DNA from: Blattamonas nauphoetae
Lineage: Eukaryota; Preaxostyla; Oxymonadida
Assembly (NCBI GenBank): GCA_033064195.1
Contig: JARBJD010000029.1
Location: 124,001-188,000 of the forward strand
DNA: 64,000 nt
Reading direction: 5' to 3'
Shown: piece by piece, positions 53,761 to 63,276 of the stretch
How positions within the stretch are numbered: position 1 is the first letter of the stretch
Layout of the letters: each line of letters begins with the position of its first letter
Translations under genes and position numbers: made by a program
The notes under the pieces: model-generated
The model's input: the letters and a program-made list of their open reading frames with translations, nothing else
Databases searched by the model: none
Told to the model about the DNA's origin: nothing

Positions 53761-54135
53761 TTCTACAACAAACCAGTGCCCTTCAACAAGTGAGATATCC
53801 CTGGTGACGTGTAAGGAAACAATGGGTGGCAGATCCAATCAGGAAAAACCAAACAGAATAAATCAAAAACAACTTTATCTGTTCCCAAAAAGATTGACAA
53901 CAAGGGACTGAAGAGTCACGATGTTGGTTTGCCCAAGTGGGGGCAGTTGAAGGGCAAAAAGAGAGAACGATGTCTCTCGTCCAGAAATCCTCAACGAGGA
54001 ACAAAAACTGGACAAACGAGAGGTCAAAAGTGACTAATGAAGTGTAAAAGAACCAAAAGGTATATTCAGAGTCGCTCCGCGACATAAAAACAAGAGTCCC
54101 CCCGAACGAGCCCCAGTTGTGTGGCTGCGTTCTTA

Positions 54136-54214
54136 GTTGAAGGGCACTGGTTTGTTGTAGAAGGATTTCCTTTCACTCAATCCTCTACCAAACCTGTGCC
54201 TTCAACAAGTGAGA
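54136..54214. repeat. DIRS copy 2 internal complementary region
   Basis: The first part complements the 53761 end; the second, starting near GAAGGATTTCC, complements the 63276 end. Confidence 0.9.
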
Positions 54215-54299
54215 GTTGAAAGGGACCTAAAAGAAGGGAGAAGAATCATTGAAAATGAAAAAAGAAGAGAAGGATGTCTTGATTCTTTCTCCTGTACAG

Positions 54300-57248
54300 C
54301 TAGTTCGATACAGTTGGAAGGCCGTGAACCCGTAAGGGCAGCCACCAACTCTCTGCGAGTGTGGGTACTCCAGTTCCAATCAGGATTGGAGCAGAGTAGT
54401 AGACGTCTGCAATTGTCGAAGTGAGAGACCAACCCACATGGCTATTGACTACTTCCAGCGGAACCTTGGCCACACGCCTGAGGTGGCTCACCGCTGCATG
54501 CTTGACCGTGTATGGTCCGTAAGAACCAGGGACACCGATCTCTTTCAGCACACTTTTTAGAATGGACGCAATGGCCGGCATCTTCAGTGGAACGCCTTTC
54601 CTGAAATCATACCATATCTTGCAATTCGCAATGTCTGTGTCAACCGACTCTGCAATGACTCGCTCGATGTTTCTCTTATGTGCGATCAATGCTCGAAAGG
54701 CTGAGAATGATTCATCCCCTTCGTCTCGAACAAATCTGATGTCGTCCTGCAATTGATTCTGTTTTGCCCTGATTGTCACCGTCGCAAATGACGTTGGAAT
54801 GAAGTCCGATGATTCATGGAAGTCAACGTCCCTCCATCGAAGGTTGACAATCTCTGCACGGCGACAGCACGTCGTTGCAAGGAGGAGAGACAACGCTCTC
54901 ATCTGCTGGACCTCTGGATCTTCGCTGGCTAATTCATTTGTTTTCTGTGCCCAGTTCAGGAGCAGATCAATATTCCACATTACGGTGTAGTGACGTTTTG
55001 ACTTGTTCTTTGGGTGACTCTTTGCAAGAACCTGTCTGAAAGAATTCAGGTGTGACCTGTCGTTGTGCAGTGTTGGGTGGAAGAGGCCTAATGATCTGAC
55101 GACTTTCGGAACTGCTGTGTGAGGGAGTTGGTTCGGAGGTGGGAACCGCTCGGCAAGATCTGCGACGAAACTGCAAAGAAGTTGTTCAATGTTTGTTGAC
55201 TTGGCAACAATGAAGGAAACAGAATGATTGAACTTCTCGCAATATTGTTTGAATAACTTCCAAGCCCGCATCCAAGGGCCCTTGTGTTTGTATGCGTCTT
55301 CTTCCACATTTCGGACATTCATTGGGATTCTTCCCTCATCACACAGACTTCTGAAGAAGTCTCTCCCTCCAGGTTCTCTCCCCACCAGAGATGCTCGTAC
55401 ATTCCCTGGGGGGAGGCTCGCTTCCGATGTCGGATCCGTATTCACTGTCATCGTGGAGTATGGTCCGAGAACGATGCTGTCCAACTCCACCAGAGATAGG
55501 AGAGGAGACCAAGTTTGATTGCTCCAGTCCGGAGTGATGAGGACTCCCTTCTTCACTGGTTCCTCCCTCAGCTTCTTCAGAACTCGTGGAATGAGGAGAA
55601 TCGGAGGATGACAGAGAGGTTGTATCATCCCTGTCCAGTTGACGACGAGGGCATTCACGCCAGCTGAGTGCTCTTCCGGTCTCAGCGAGAAGTATTTGTG
55701 ACATTGTCTGTTCTGATCTGTGGCGAAGAGATCGATCAGAGGAACGTAAGACCATCGATCTTTCAATACCTGAAGCGCTAGAGGGGTCAGCATGAACTCC
55801 GCAAGAGGGTGGAGCCTTGACAGAGCATCCGCTACTGTATTCTTCACTCCCGCAATGTGTTGGATGTCGGCCAGAATCATCCCACTCGATCTGATTGTTT
55901 GAAGAGTTTGATTCGTGATCTGAACAAGGGATGAGGTGGCTCTCTGCTTCTTCACATTTTGAACGGCCGTCGTATTGTCGCTGTGAACTGTGATTGCCCG
56001 CACATCCTTCTGCTTGAGGAGCATGGTCGCTTTGATTAGGGAGAAACGAATCGCTGCCGTTTCTTTCCAATTGGACGTCTGAACCTTCTGCTGTTCGGTC
56101 CAGACTCCATGGAAGAGAGTTGTCTCCTCCCCAATCGTGAGCACACATCCCCAGCCCCATGGGCTCGCATCTGTGGTGAGAGATGCTGTGGGTGTGACTT
56201 GACGGAAGGAGTGAGGAGTGTTCCGTTCTATCGCTGAAGCCCAGAAGGTGATCTCTCCCAGGTGGAGACGGTTGAGCTGGACCTTCGCTTCCCATCCACC
56301 CTGCCTGGCACCCATGTCTTTCCATTGGTTTAATTTCTGCAGGTTGAGGCTCGCAGCTGGAATGACCGTTCGAAGGAAGTTGAGACGACCGATCTGAGCT
56401 GCCAAGTCCCTCACTCTGATTGATTCTCGATGTAGGATGATTGCCTTGGTCATCCGCAATTGATGGAGGAGTTTGGAGCGTCGAGACGAGGTGATTGAGA
56501 TCGATTGTGTAACCGCGTCGATCGACCATCCCAAGAATTCGATTGATTGGGACGGGACTGTCTGACACTTGCTGACGGCAATCTGAAAACCCAAGTTTGT
56601 CAGGGTTTCCATCGCTCTTTCTGTATTGACCCTTGCCGACTCCATCGTTTGCGAGATGAGGAGAATGTCGTCTAGATAGAAGATTATCGGAATCTGGAGA
56701 ATGTGGCGGAGATGTTTCACAGCACAACGCATAATCTTCGTAAACGTTCGCGGAGCAGTCGACAACCCGAACGGCATTCCCACGTATTGATAAAACTGCT
56801 TCTCGAACTCGAAGCAGAGATACTTCCTGAGTTGTGGAGGCACCAAGACATGTTGATATGCATTCTTCAGGTCTATACTCGTCATCCATTCTCCTCCATT
56901 GATGAAAGAGGTCGCTGTTTTTACATCTTCCATTTTGAAATGCTCGACCTTCAGTTCCTTGTTGAGTGCCGTCGCATTCAAGATCTTCCGCCATCTCCCC
57001 CCCGTTTTCGGGACAAGGAAGGTATGAAGAGAGAGGGTGACTTCCGTTTGTGGGACAGGAACAACCACACCCGTCTGGATCTCTTCCAACAAGAGTGAAT
57101 GAAAAGCCGCCGTCTCCTCCACATTGCCCTTGAATGGAGGAGACCACGGGAGTTCTTGCAACTTCTGCGGGGACTCTGGACTGATCCACTCCCACATTGC
57201 CCCTGCTAACACCCTCTCCTTCCCGCCTATCTCCTCCCATCTCGCCAA
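54300..57248 (-). CDS. Reverse transcriptase, RNase H and tyrosine recombinase of DIRS copy 2
   Basis: A single 982-codon frame. It contains the palm motif Phe-Tyr-Leu-Asp-Asp, the RNase H Thr-Thr-Asp-Ala-Ser and Ser-Asp-Asn-Thr-Thr, and a recombinase domain with Cys-Cys-Arg-Arg-Ala-Glu, His-Ala-Ala-Val-Ser-His-Leu-Arg and a final Tyr-Tyr pair. Having all domains in one frame is worth noting, because DIRS elements often use separate overlapping frames. A second frame, one base upstream in phase, is open over 57627-55339. Confidence 0.9.
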   Translation of the reverse strand: MARWEEIGGKERVLAGAMWEWISPESPQKLQELPWSPPFKGNVEETAAFHSLLLEEIQTGVVVPVPQTEVTLSLHTFLVPKTGGRWRKILNATALNKELKVEHFKMEDVKTATSFINGGEWMTSIDLKNAYQHVLVPPQLRKYLCFEFEKQFYQYVGMPFGLSTAPRTFTKIMRCAVKHLRHILQIPIIFYLDDILLISQTMESARVNTERAMETLTNLGFQIAVSKCQTVPSQSIEFLGWSIDAVTQSISITSSRRSKLLHQLRMTKAIILHRESIRVRDLAAQIGRLNFLRTVIPAASLNLQKLNQWKDMGARQGGWEAKVQLNRLHLGEITFWASAIERNTPHSFRQVTPTASLTTDASPWGWGCVLTIGEETTLFHGVWTEQQKVQTSNWKETAAIRFSLIKATMLLKQKDVRAITVHSDNTTAVQNVKKQRATSSLVQITNQTLQTIRSSGMILADIQHIAGVKNTVADALSRLHPLAEFMLTPLALQVLKDRWSYVPLIDLFATDQNRQCHKYFSLRPEEHSAGVNALVVNWTGMIQPLCHPPILLIPRVLKKLREEPVKKGVLITPDWSNQTWSPLLSLVELDSIVLGPYSTMTVNTDPTSEASLPPGNVRASLVGREPGGRDFFRSLCDEGRIPMNVRNVEEDAYKHKGPWMRAWKLFKQYCEKFNHSVSFIVAKSTNIEQLLCSFVADLAERFPPPNQLPHTAVPKVVRSLGLFHPTLHNDRSHLNSFRQVLAKSHPKNKSKRHYTVMWNIDLLLNWAQKTNELASEDPEVQQMRALSLLLATTCCRRAEIVNLRWRDVDFHESSDFIPTSFATVTIRAKQNQLQDDIRFVRDEGDESFSAFRALIAHKRNIERVIAESVDTDIANCKIWYDFRKGVPLKMPAIASILKSVLKEIGVPGSYGPYTVKHAAVSHLRRVAKVPLEVVNSHVGWSLTSTIADVYYSAPILIGTGVPTLAESWWLPLRVHGLPTVSN

Positions 57249-57292
57249 GGCATCCCTCAGCCTCTCCGGAACTGGTCGACTGGATGGTTGTG

Positions 57293-57960
57293 TTAATGTC
57301 GTTTGGGGTAGAATCTGTTGCGTTGTCCCTTGGGTTGAGTCGGGAGGCGGACTGACCCCCCTTGTTGAGAGAAAGAATTTTGACTAAACTGTTGTTGTGG
57401 ATTATTGGACTGAGTGAACCCTGGAGATTGATTGGGAGGTAGAAGCAGATCATTGGGGGCTGTCGCTGGTTGAGTGAGCCCCAAAGTGAAAGCGACCTGT
57501 CCCGCATTGACCGGGGTAACGTATCGGCCAAGATGGCTGCAGGCTGCAGAGTCCGCAGCATCCAAGATACCCTTCGTGATAATTGGCAGGATGTGTTTTG
57601 GCGGCTCTCCATGTGTGACCATATCATAAACTTGGGCCATGTGTCCGATCGACGAAAAGGTTGAATGTGTTGCTGTCATCAAGGCCTGATCTTGTATTCT
57701 CTGCGCCTCTGTGATTATCGCACGGTTTGCAGCTATTTCTGTGGGAATTCCCAACAAATTCTTGATCTGAGACGTATGTGAATTTGTCAAATCACGTTGC
57801 TGATTTGGCAATGTTGTTTGCAGCCAATTCTTAGTAAAAGATGGTTCTTGCTTCTTCATATCTTTGAAAAGTTGTTTCTTTAGCATTTCCTGTCTTTGTC
57901 GGCTGGAGATTCCACTTCGTCTGTGTCGCCGATCGCTGCATGATGATCGTGTCGATGTGC
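57293..57960 (-). pseudogene. Gag-like region of DIRS copy 2, part downstream of the nested element
   Basis: A helical, Gln/Asn/Ser-rich protein ending in a basic stretch; similar in order and style to the second half of the gag-like region of copy 1. The predicted N-terminus of this frame comes from the nested TIR element, not from gag. Confidence 0.6.
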
Positions 57961-57963
57961 TCA

Positions 57964-58208
57964 TAGTAATGTCACCAATCGGTGTCTTGTCACCAATTGG
58001 TGCTTTTCTCTGAGACGATAGAGAATGTGGTGTGTATGAACTGTGTGAAGTGATAGAGTGAAAGAAGGCCTCCATCCAGAGAAAAACAAGAAATACTGGT
58101 TGAGTGTCCAATTCATGGGTTAGATCATCTCTCGTTCTGGAAAAGAGGATAAATTAGAGATTATTCACTTCATATTTTGTTTCCTTCAACTTCTTTAACA
58201 ATCATAAG
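57964..58208 (+). repeat. Left 245-bp TIR of the beta-helix-carrying element
   Basis: Inverted partner of 62412-62656. A 45-codon peptide starting Met-Asp-Thr-Gln-Pro is read outward from both arms and is a by-product of the repeat. Confidence 0.9.
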
Positions 58209-58397
58209 GCGACTATGAATCCTATTCTCATCGATTTTTCGTCATTTCCCCAATTTTGTCAGATAAAGGGATACCAATCTCTCCCATCTCTGAAAGTTGA
58301 AATTTAAGCACGCCTCTCTCTGAACTTTTACGTCGAACATTTTTCATCAATACTTCAACTACCGGATCAAACATCGTTCTTGTGTTCAACGTTCTCT

Positions 58398-58670
58398 TCA
58401 CCTGGATAACTCAGATTCTCTTCCAAGCTCAAAAAAACATTCAATCTTATGATCCGTGACACAAAACCGCATCGCTGCAAGCTCTCCGACACTCACACCT
58501 ATTCGAACGGTAGCCAGATCATATTTTGAGAGATTGATCGCAGCTGCTTGATCAGGCAATCCGCTACCAAATGACATCTTGTCAGCATTCAAGACATCAC
58601 TTTGTGGCCTTACTGTTATCTCAACCGCGACGGAGCAACAAGTGTCATGCGAACGAGCATTTAGCTTCAT
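58398..58670 (-). other. Minus-strand open frame of unknown meaning inside the TIR element
   Basis: A 90-codon frame with balanced composition (Ala, Val, Leu, Asp, Glu and several Cys) lies opposite the start of the beta-helix cargo. It reads more like a globular protein than the plus strand here does, and may be a small captured fragment. No family recognised. Confidence 0.25.
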
Positions 58671-61600
58671 ACGGATATCTTGTTTTCACAAAATCTCCTG
58701 CCACCCAGGTCAGTCGATATTCCTGGCAATCTTTTTTCCACACTCTGCTTCGAGTTTTGCGGACTCCTTCCCCATCCGTCACTGTCACTATTCCCAACTG
58801 TCTCATCCTGCGTCGTCACGTCAACAGTCAACTCGAAACACTGCATCCAGTCGAAACTGTGTCTGGGTGCACATCATCATCAAATCCGAAACTCGGGCAT
58901 GACTACAATGATACTAACAACGGGAACATGACTGTAGAGGACACCCTCTTCCTATCTCCATCAGCTCTCATCCCACCGACCAACGTGTTCTTTGTGGAAG
59001 ATGGGGAAAGCGGAGATTGTTCAGATGGCAATCATGGCGGATCACTCAGCACAGCACTCTGGAAATCATGAAGTGGGACGAACTTCATCAACATTGGAAG
59101 TGGATCATTTGAAGTTCCGCAAACGACGATCTCGTCAACGTTGAAGGGTTTGGAATTGAATTTCTCACGAACGCTTCCTTCTCAACAACACTTCACTCGT
59201 CTGGTTTGACTGTGTCTTGAAATGGGAATCTGACACTCGTTGGATGCTCTCTCGATGACTTTTGAGGTGGTTCATTCACTCTTCGATTTGGCGCCTATGC
59301 CAACATTCATTCAGACGTGAATGGCAGTGTTCTTCATGCGATCAACACCACTGTCTCCTTCCCTCACGTGTCATTCACGAATTGCTCATCAAAGAACGGT
59401 GGAGTGGCCCACATTGAACTTAGAGGGTCAAGTTCTTTCACTGCGTACGTCAACTTTTATCCAGACCTTTTCAAAAACTGTTCAGCAACAGAAACAGATG
59501 ATGATGGGAACCTGATCGGGAAGGGCGGAGCGCTGTATTTCAAAGGGACGTCGACAAATGTCAGACCGATCAGATTCAACACGACAGATCTGAACCACGC
59601 GAGGTTTGAGGGGAACAAGGCGGCAGAAGGGAACGATATCTTCATTGAGTCTTCTGTCTTCGAAGGAAAGACACTAACGCAGATCCCATCGTTTGGAGGT
59701 GTCTCAATGAGCAACGAATATCGAGTCGTGATCGAAGGACTGAACGATCCGACAGAAATGGAGCTCATCCACTTCTTCCTCCCCTCACCAACGATCTCAG
59801 TGAACGGGAGTCGACAGCTGCCTCTCGGAGGATACAGTGGGACAGACAACGACAATTGCAAATGGACAGGAACCCACTGTGCGACATTGAAATATGGAGT
59901 GAGTCATCTAAAGCAGAAGTATAAGAATCATACACACTATCCGCAGACGATCACGTTTGTGTGGAACATGACGTACACTGAGAAGGACATTGAAATTGCA
60001 GATCAAGACGTCGCTGTGAAAGGAACGACAGCGGCGAAGAAAGAGGCGGCAGATGTACTCCGCTCGATTGTTGATGTGGACTCGTCGATTGCAGAAGGAG
60101 CGAGTCTGTTCACGATCAAAGAAGAAGCTCGCCTGGCTGTGAACAATTTGGTCATCCTCTTCTCAAATCGACTCGTCAGCCAATCACCATCGTGGATTAC
60201 ACGTTTAACCAGACGAAAGACTCGACTGCAAGCAACACTCTCCGCTCCTCTCATTTCGTGCTCGTCGGACACATCGTCTATCTTCATTTCTTCCGCAACT
60301 TTCTATTCATTCTCTGTGACAAATCACGCGCTGGTGGAGATCAGGAGCGAACACCCAACTTCCATTCTCTCCACCTCGTTCTCAGATTGTGTCCGAACTG
60401 ACCCAGATCAACCCAAGCTGATTCTTGTGACATCCTCGTCTCTCTCATCCATCTTGTCGGGAACACTCTGGGAAGGCTCCTTCTCTCCCGACCAGCCACT
60501 CCTCGACTTTGTTGGGCGGGACAGTTCGCTGATGTCGAATGAGAAATGGTTCGAAACATCACTGATGTACCATCTCCTTGCCCCAACAGTGAAAATTGTG
60601 GCGGGAGAAACAGGAAAGAAAGAACAAAGTGAACACCCGAAATGTGGATCTGATCGACTTCGATGTTCGTCACTGGAACCTGCAGTGGCTTCTGCTCTCT
60701 CTCACGCACTCCTGAATTCAATTGAGGTCGCAGGAACAACGGCACTTTCCTCCTCTCTTGTTGTCTCCTCATCAGCCTCAATCTCGTCTCCTTCAACGAA
60801 GTAGGTCATCGTCCAGTCTGGAGTTGGATCCATCACAATGAATGGCGCCAGCCAGACACTCTCTTTCGACTCGCTTCTCTTCCACCTTTCTCCAAGCAGT
60901 GCAGTTCCAACATTCTTCATCGTCTCCACTGGAACCCTATCCCTGACATCGTGTGATGTCGGCTCAGACACTCTGACTAAGCTGAATGACCATACAATCT
61001 CCAGTTCACACATCCCTCTCTTGGCACTGTCATCCATCTCTCGCTCGGCACGACATTCTCATCCACAATAGACACTCTATTCGACGAGATCGCGTCAAAT
61101 GGAACAGGCTCGCTCATCTTTGTTGAGGCATCTGATCTCGATTCAACATCCAAACAAGCACCATTCGCTCTTCTTAAAAGTTCCATCGAGCCTCCACAGG
61201 GACGGTTGTTCACAGCAGCCGAGAAGGACGGGTTTGTTGGGCAGGTCGGAACTGACTCTCCAGAAAGCATGCTCTCCTTCGGGTTTCCTCACACGATTCA
61301 AGAGACCACGCTGTCTGTCCACGGAGAGGGAGAGGATCATGCCAATTGTGGACTCACTCAGCTTCCTTACGAGACGTTGGACAAAGGATTCTCATCTCTC
61401 AAGCGAACCGAGTCAACACTTCTCATTGGAAGTTCAACCAGCCTCAAAACGTCACATTCGACATCTTTTACCAAGCAGACCATCAAATCGAAAAGTGGGA
61501 TCGCAACAATCAACACAGCCTCGTCTGCCTCTTTCTCTGTTTTACTCGATCACACACTCGGTCTGAACAGTCTTGCATTTCTCTTCGGAGCCGACCAAAG

Positions 61601-62156
61601 ATCAACTTCCTTCATTTCTATCTCTACTGGTTCACTGTCGATCGAGTCGTGTTCATTTAGATCAGCTGCAACTGCTTCCACTCTGAACGACGCTCTGTTC
61701 AACATCGTCGGAAGCATGACCATCAAATCCTCCATTCAGACGAGAATCAGCACCTCATCGTCAACTGGGCTTTTCTCCATTGATCTGTCTGGCACTCATT
61801 CCCTCTCCGTCATATCAACCTCCCTCGTTTCATACACGGTATCAGCTGCTCCTCTCGTCTCCCTCACACTCTCCAACAACACCGAACTGACCGATTGGAA
61901 ATTCAACCTGAGTGGTCTCTCGTTCCCTGCCGCCTCGTCGAATGTTGTTCCGAGAGGGGCTCTGATCTTTGTGTCTGGAACATCCTTCGCGACACAAATC
62001 GTACACTCTCGTTTCCCGTCTGTTGACTCGTCGACCGATCCAGAAGCGTTTCGGGGAATGATCCTTCGACTGAAGTGTCATCATCGCTGCTTGAGTATCT
62101 AATTGCAACAGGACGAGAGATTGATGTGGATGGGGAGAATGGGAAAGACTTTGCAC
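58571..62156 (+). pseudogene. Beta-helix surface-protein cargo of the TIR element, in several frames
   Basis: Plus-strand blocks 58571-59071, 59081-59316, 59317-60804 and 61206-62102 carry the family's hallmarks. These are a Val-Glu-Asp-Gly-Glu-Ser-Gly-Asp-Cys-Ser-Asp module near 58998, Gly-Gly-Val-Ala-His and Gly-Gly-Ala-Leu-Tyr-Phe turns, and many Ser-Ser-Cys-Ser-Phe strands. A closing Cys module (Phe-Ala-His-Cys-Gly-Pro) lies near 62145. Stops of more than one kind and phase changes separate the blocks, so it is not intact. No membrane helix or kinase part follows. It most resembles receptor gene 1 (Gly-Gly turn spacing), which suggests capture from a relative of that gene. Confidence 0.75.
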
Positions 62157-62411
62157 ACTGTGGTCCCAATGGGGTGAGTGACTCTTGAGGATGGAAGATC
62201 TGGAAGAATGAGAAAGAAACGATGTCGATCGTCACAGCCGAAGATGTCTCCACTCCAGGGTCACTTGCGGGTGTGATGACATTGGTTGAGTTGGGTTGAG
62301 CTGAATAGCAGGCGTTCCTGACCTCATTCGAAGGGCTTCAACATATCAAGATCGATCTACCCATCTTCTCATTTCATTTTATCAACTAAAACGAATCATG
62401 TCAATTTCAGT

Positions 62412-62656
62412 CTTATGATTGTTAAAGAAGTTGAAGGAAACAAAATATGAAGTGAATAATCTCTAATTTATCCTCTTTTCCAGAACGAGAGATGATCTAA
62501 CCCATGAATTGGACACTCAACCAGTATTTCTTGTTTTTCTCTGGATGGAGGCCTTCTTTCACTCTATCACTTCACACAGTTCATACACACCACATTCTCT
62601 ATCGTCTCAGAGAAAAGCACCAATTGGTGACAAGACACCGATTGGTGACACCACTA
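62412..62656 (-). repeat. Right 245-bp TIR of the beta-helix-carrying element
   Basis: Inverted partner of 57964-58208. Confidence 0.9.
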
Positions 62657-62659
62657 TCA

Positions 62660-63191
62660 AATTTCGATGGGAACTCTTCTTCCTTTTTGAAGTCCTGTGC
62701 GATTTCGACTTTCGGTGGCGAAGAATCTCCTTTAGACGCATCAAGTCATCATCTGTCGAAGAAGTGTCTGATATCATTGTTGACGACTGATATGACTCTG
62801 AGGATTCTTCGAAACTACTGTCAGTGTAATCGTATTTGGATTGTTGTCGTCTATTCCGACGATGCACAGCTATACTTCGATTTTTAGATGGTCGATTTCG
62901 GTGCCTTCGATCTGTTCTAGTGGGAGAAGTTCGTTTCCTCTTGAGGATCTTTTCTTGTGAGTGTATCGGTGAAAGGGGATCTAGAGCTTGTTCTGCCGTG
63001 TTTCCAATTTTAGTCTCGATCGGTCGTGCAATTGACTGAGTTGTTGCTTGCGATATGTATTGAGGAATGGAATTGATTACTTGTTTCGTAATCTCTGTGA
63101 TGAGATCAGCACTAACATTTATCGAAGATAGTGCATCGGATTGGATTAACACTGACTGTTGACTAGGCTGAGTCATGATTGGATCTGCCAC
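62660..63191 (-). pseudogene. Gag-like region of DIRS copy 2, part upstream of the nested element
   Basis: Starts with Met-Ala-Asp-Pro and has a helical stretch, then an Arg-Lys-Arg-Lys-Arg-Thr-Ser-Pro run and Ser/Asp-rich sequence. Copy 1 has the same layout. Confidence 0.6.
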
Positions 63192-63276
63192 CCATTGTTT
63201 CCTTACACGTCACCAGGGATATCTCACTTGTTGAAGGCACAGGTTTGGTAGAGGATTGAGTGAAAGGAAATCCTTC
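63176..63276 (-). repeat. DIRS copy 2 right end with inverted terminal repeat
   Basis: 63176-63240 pairs with 53776-53837; 63241-63276 is the end-specific part that is repeated as complement in the internal region at 54160-54200. Confidence 0.9.

Larger units (their letters stand above)
57964..62656. mobile_element. 4.69-kb TIR element carrying a beta-helix gene, nested in DIRS copy 2
   Basis: The two 245-bp arms (57964-58208, 62412-62656) are inverted and differ at only about two positions, so the insertion is very recent. The ends read TAGTAATGTCACC and TAGTGGTGTCACC, with GTCACCAATYGGTG repeated just inside. TCA on both sides (57961-57963, 62657-62659; TGA on the other strand) is the same duplication as that of the 641-bp element, which has the same TAGTRRTGT end. 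There is no transposase; almost the whole interior is beta-helix coding sequence on the plus strand. A cargo-bearing non-autonomous element. Confidence 0.85.
53761..63276 (-). mobile_element. DIRS-like retroelement copy 2 in gene 4, with a nested TIR element
   Basis: Total span 9.5 kb, of which 57964-62656 is a later insertion, leaving about 4.8 kb of DIRS. Inverted terminal repeats lie at about 53776-53837 and 63176-63240, with an internal complementary region at 54136-54214. The coding order on the minus strand is gag-like, reverse transcriptase with RNase H, and tyrosine recombinase. TTC is present at both ends. The host gene reads in phase across it (Asp-Thr-Ser / Asn-Asp-His-Trp). Apart from the nested element it looks whole, so it is young, but it is older than the TIR element inside it. 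Confidence 0.9.

Noticed and set aside
62509-62790. 93-codon frame beginning Met-Asp-Thr-Gln-Pro, also found at 58111 on the minus strand
   Set aside because: Its first half is the terminal inverted repeat of the TIR element; the shared start is not a shared gene.
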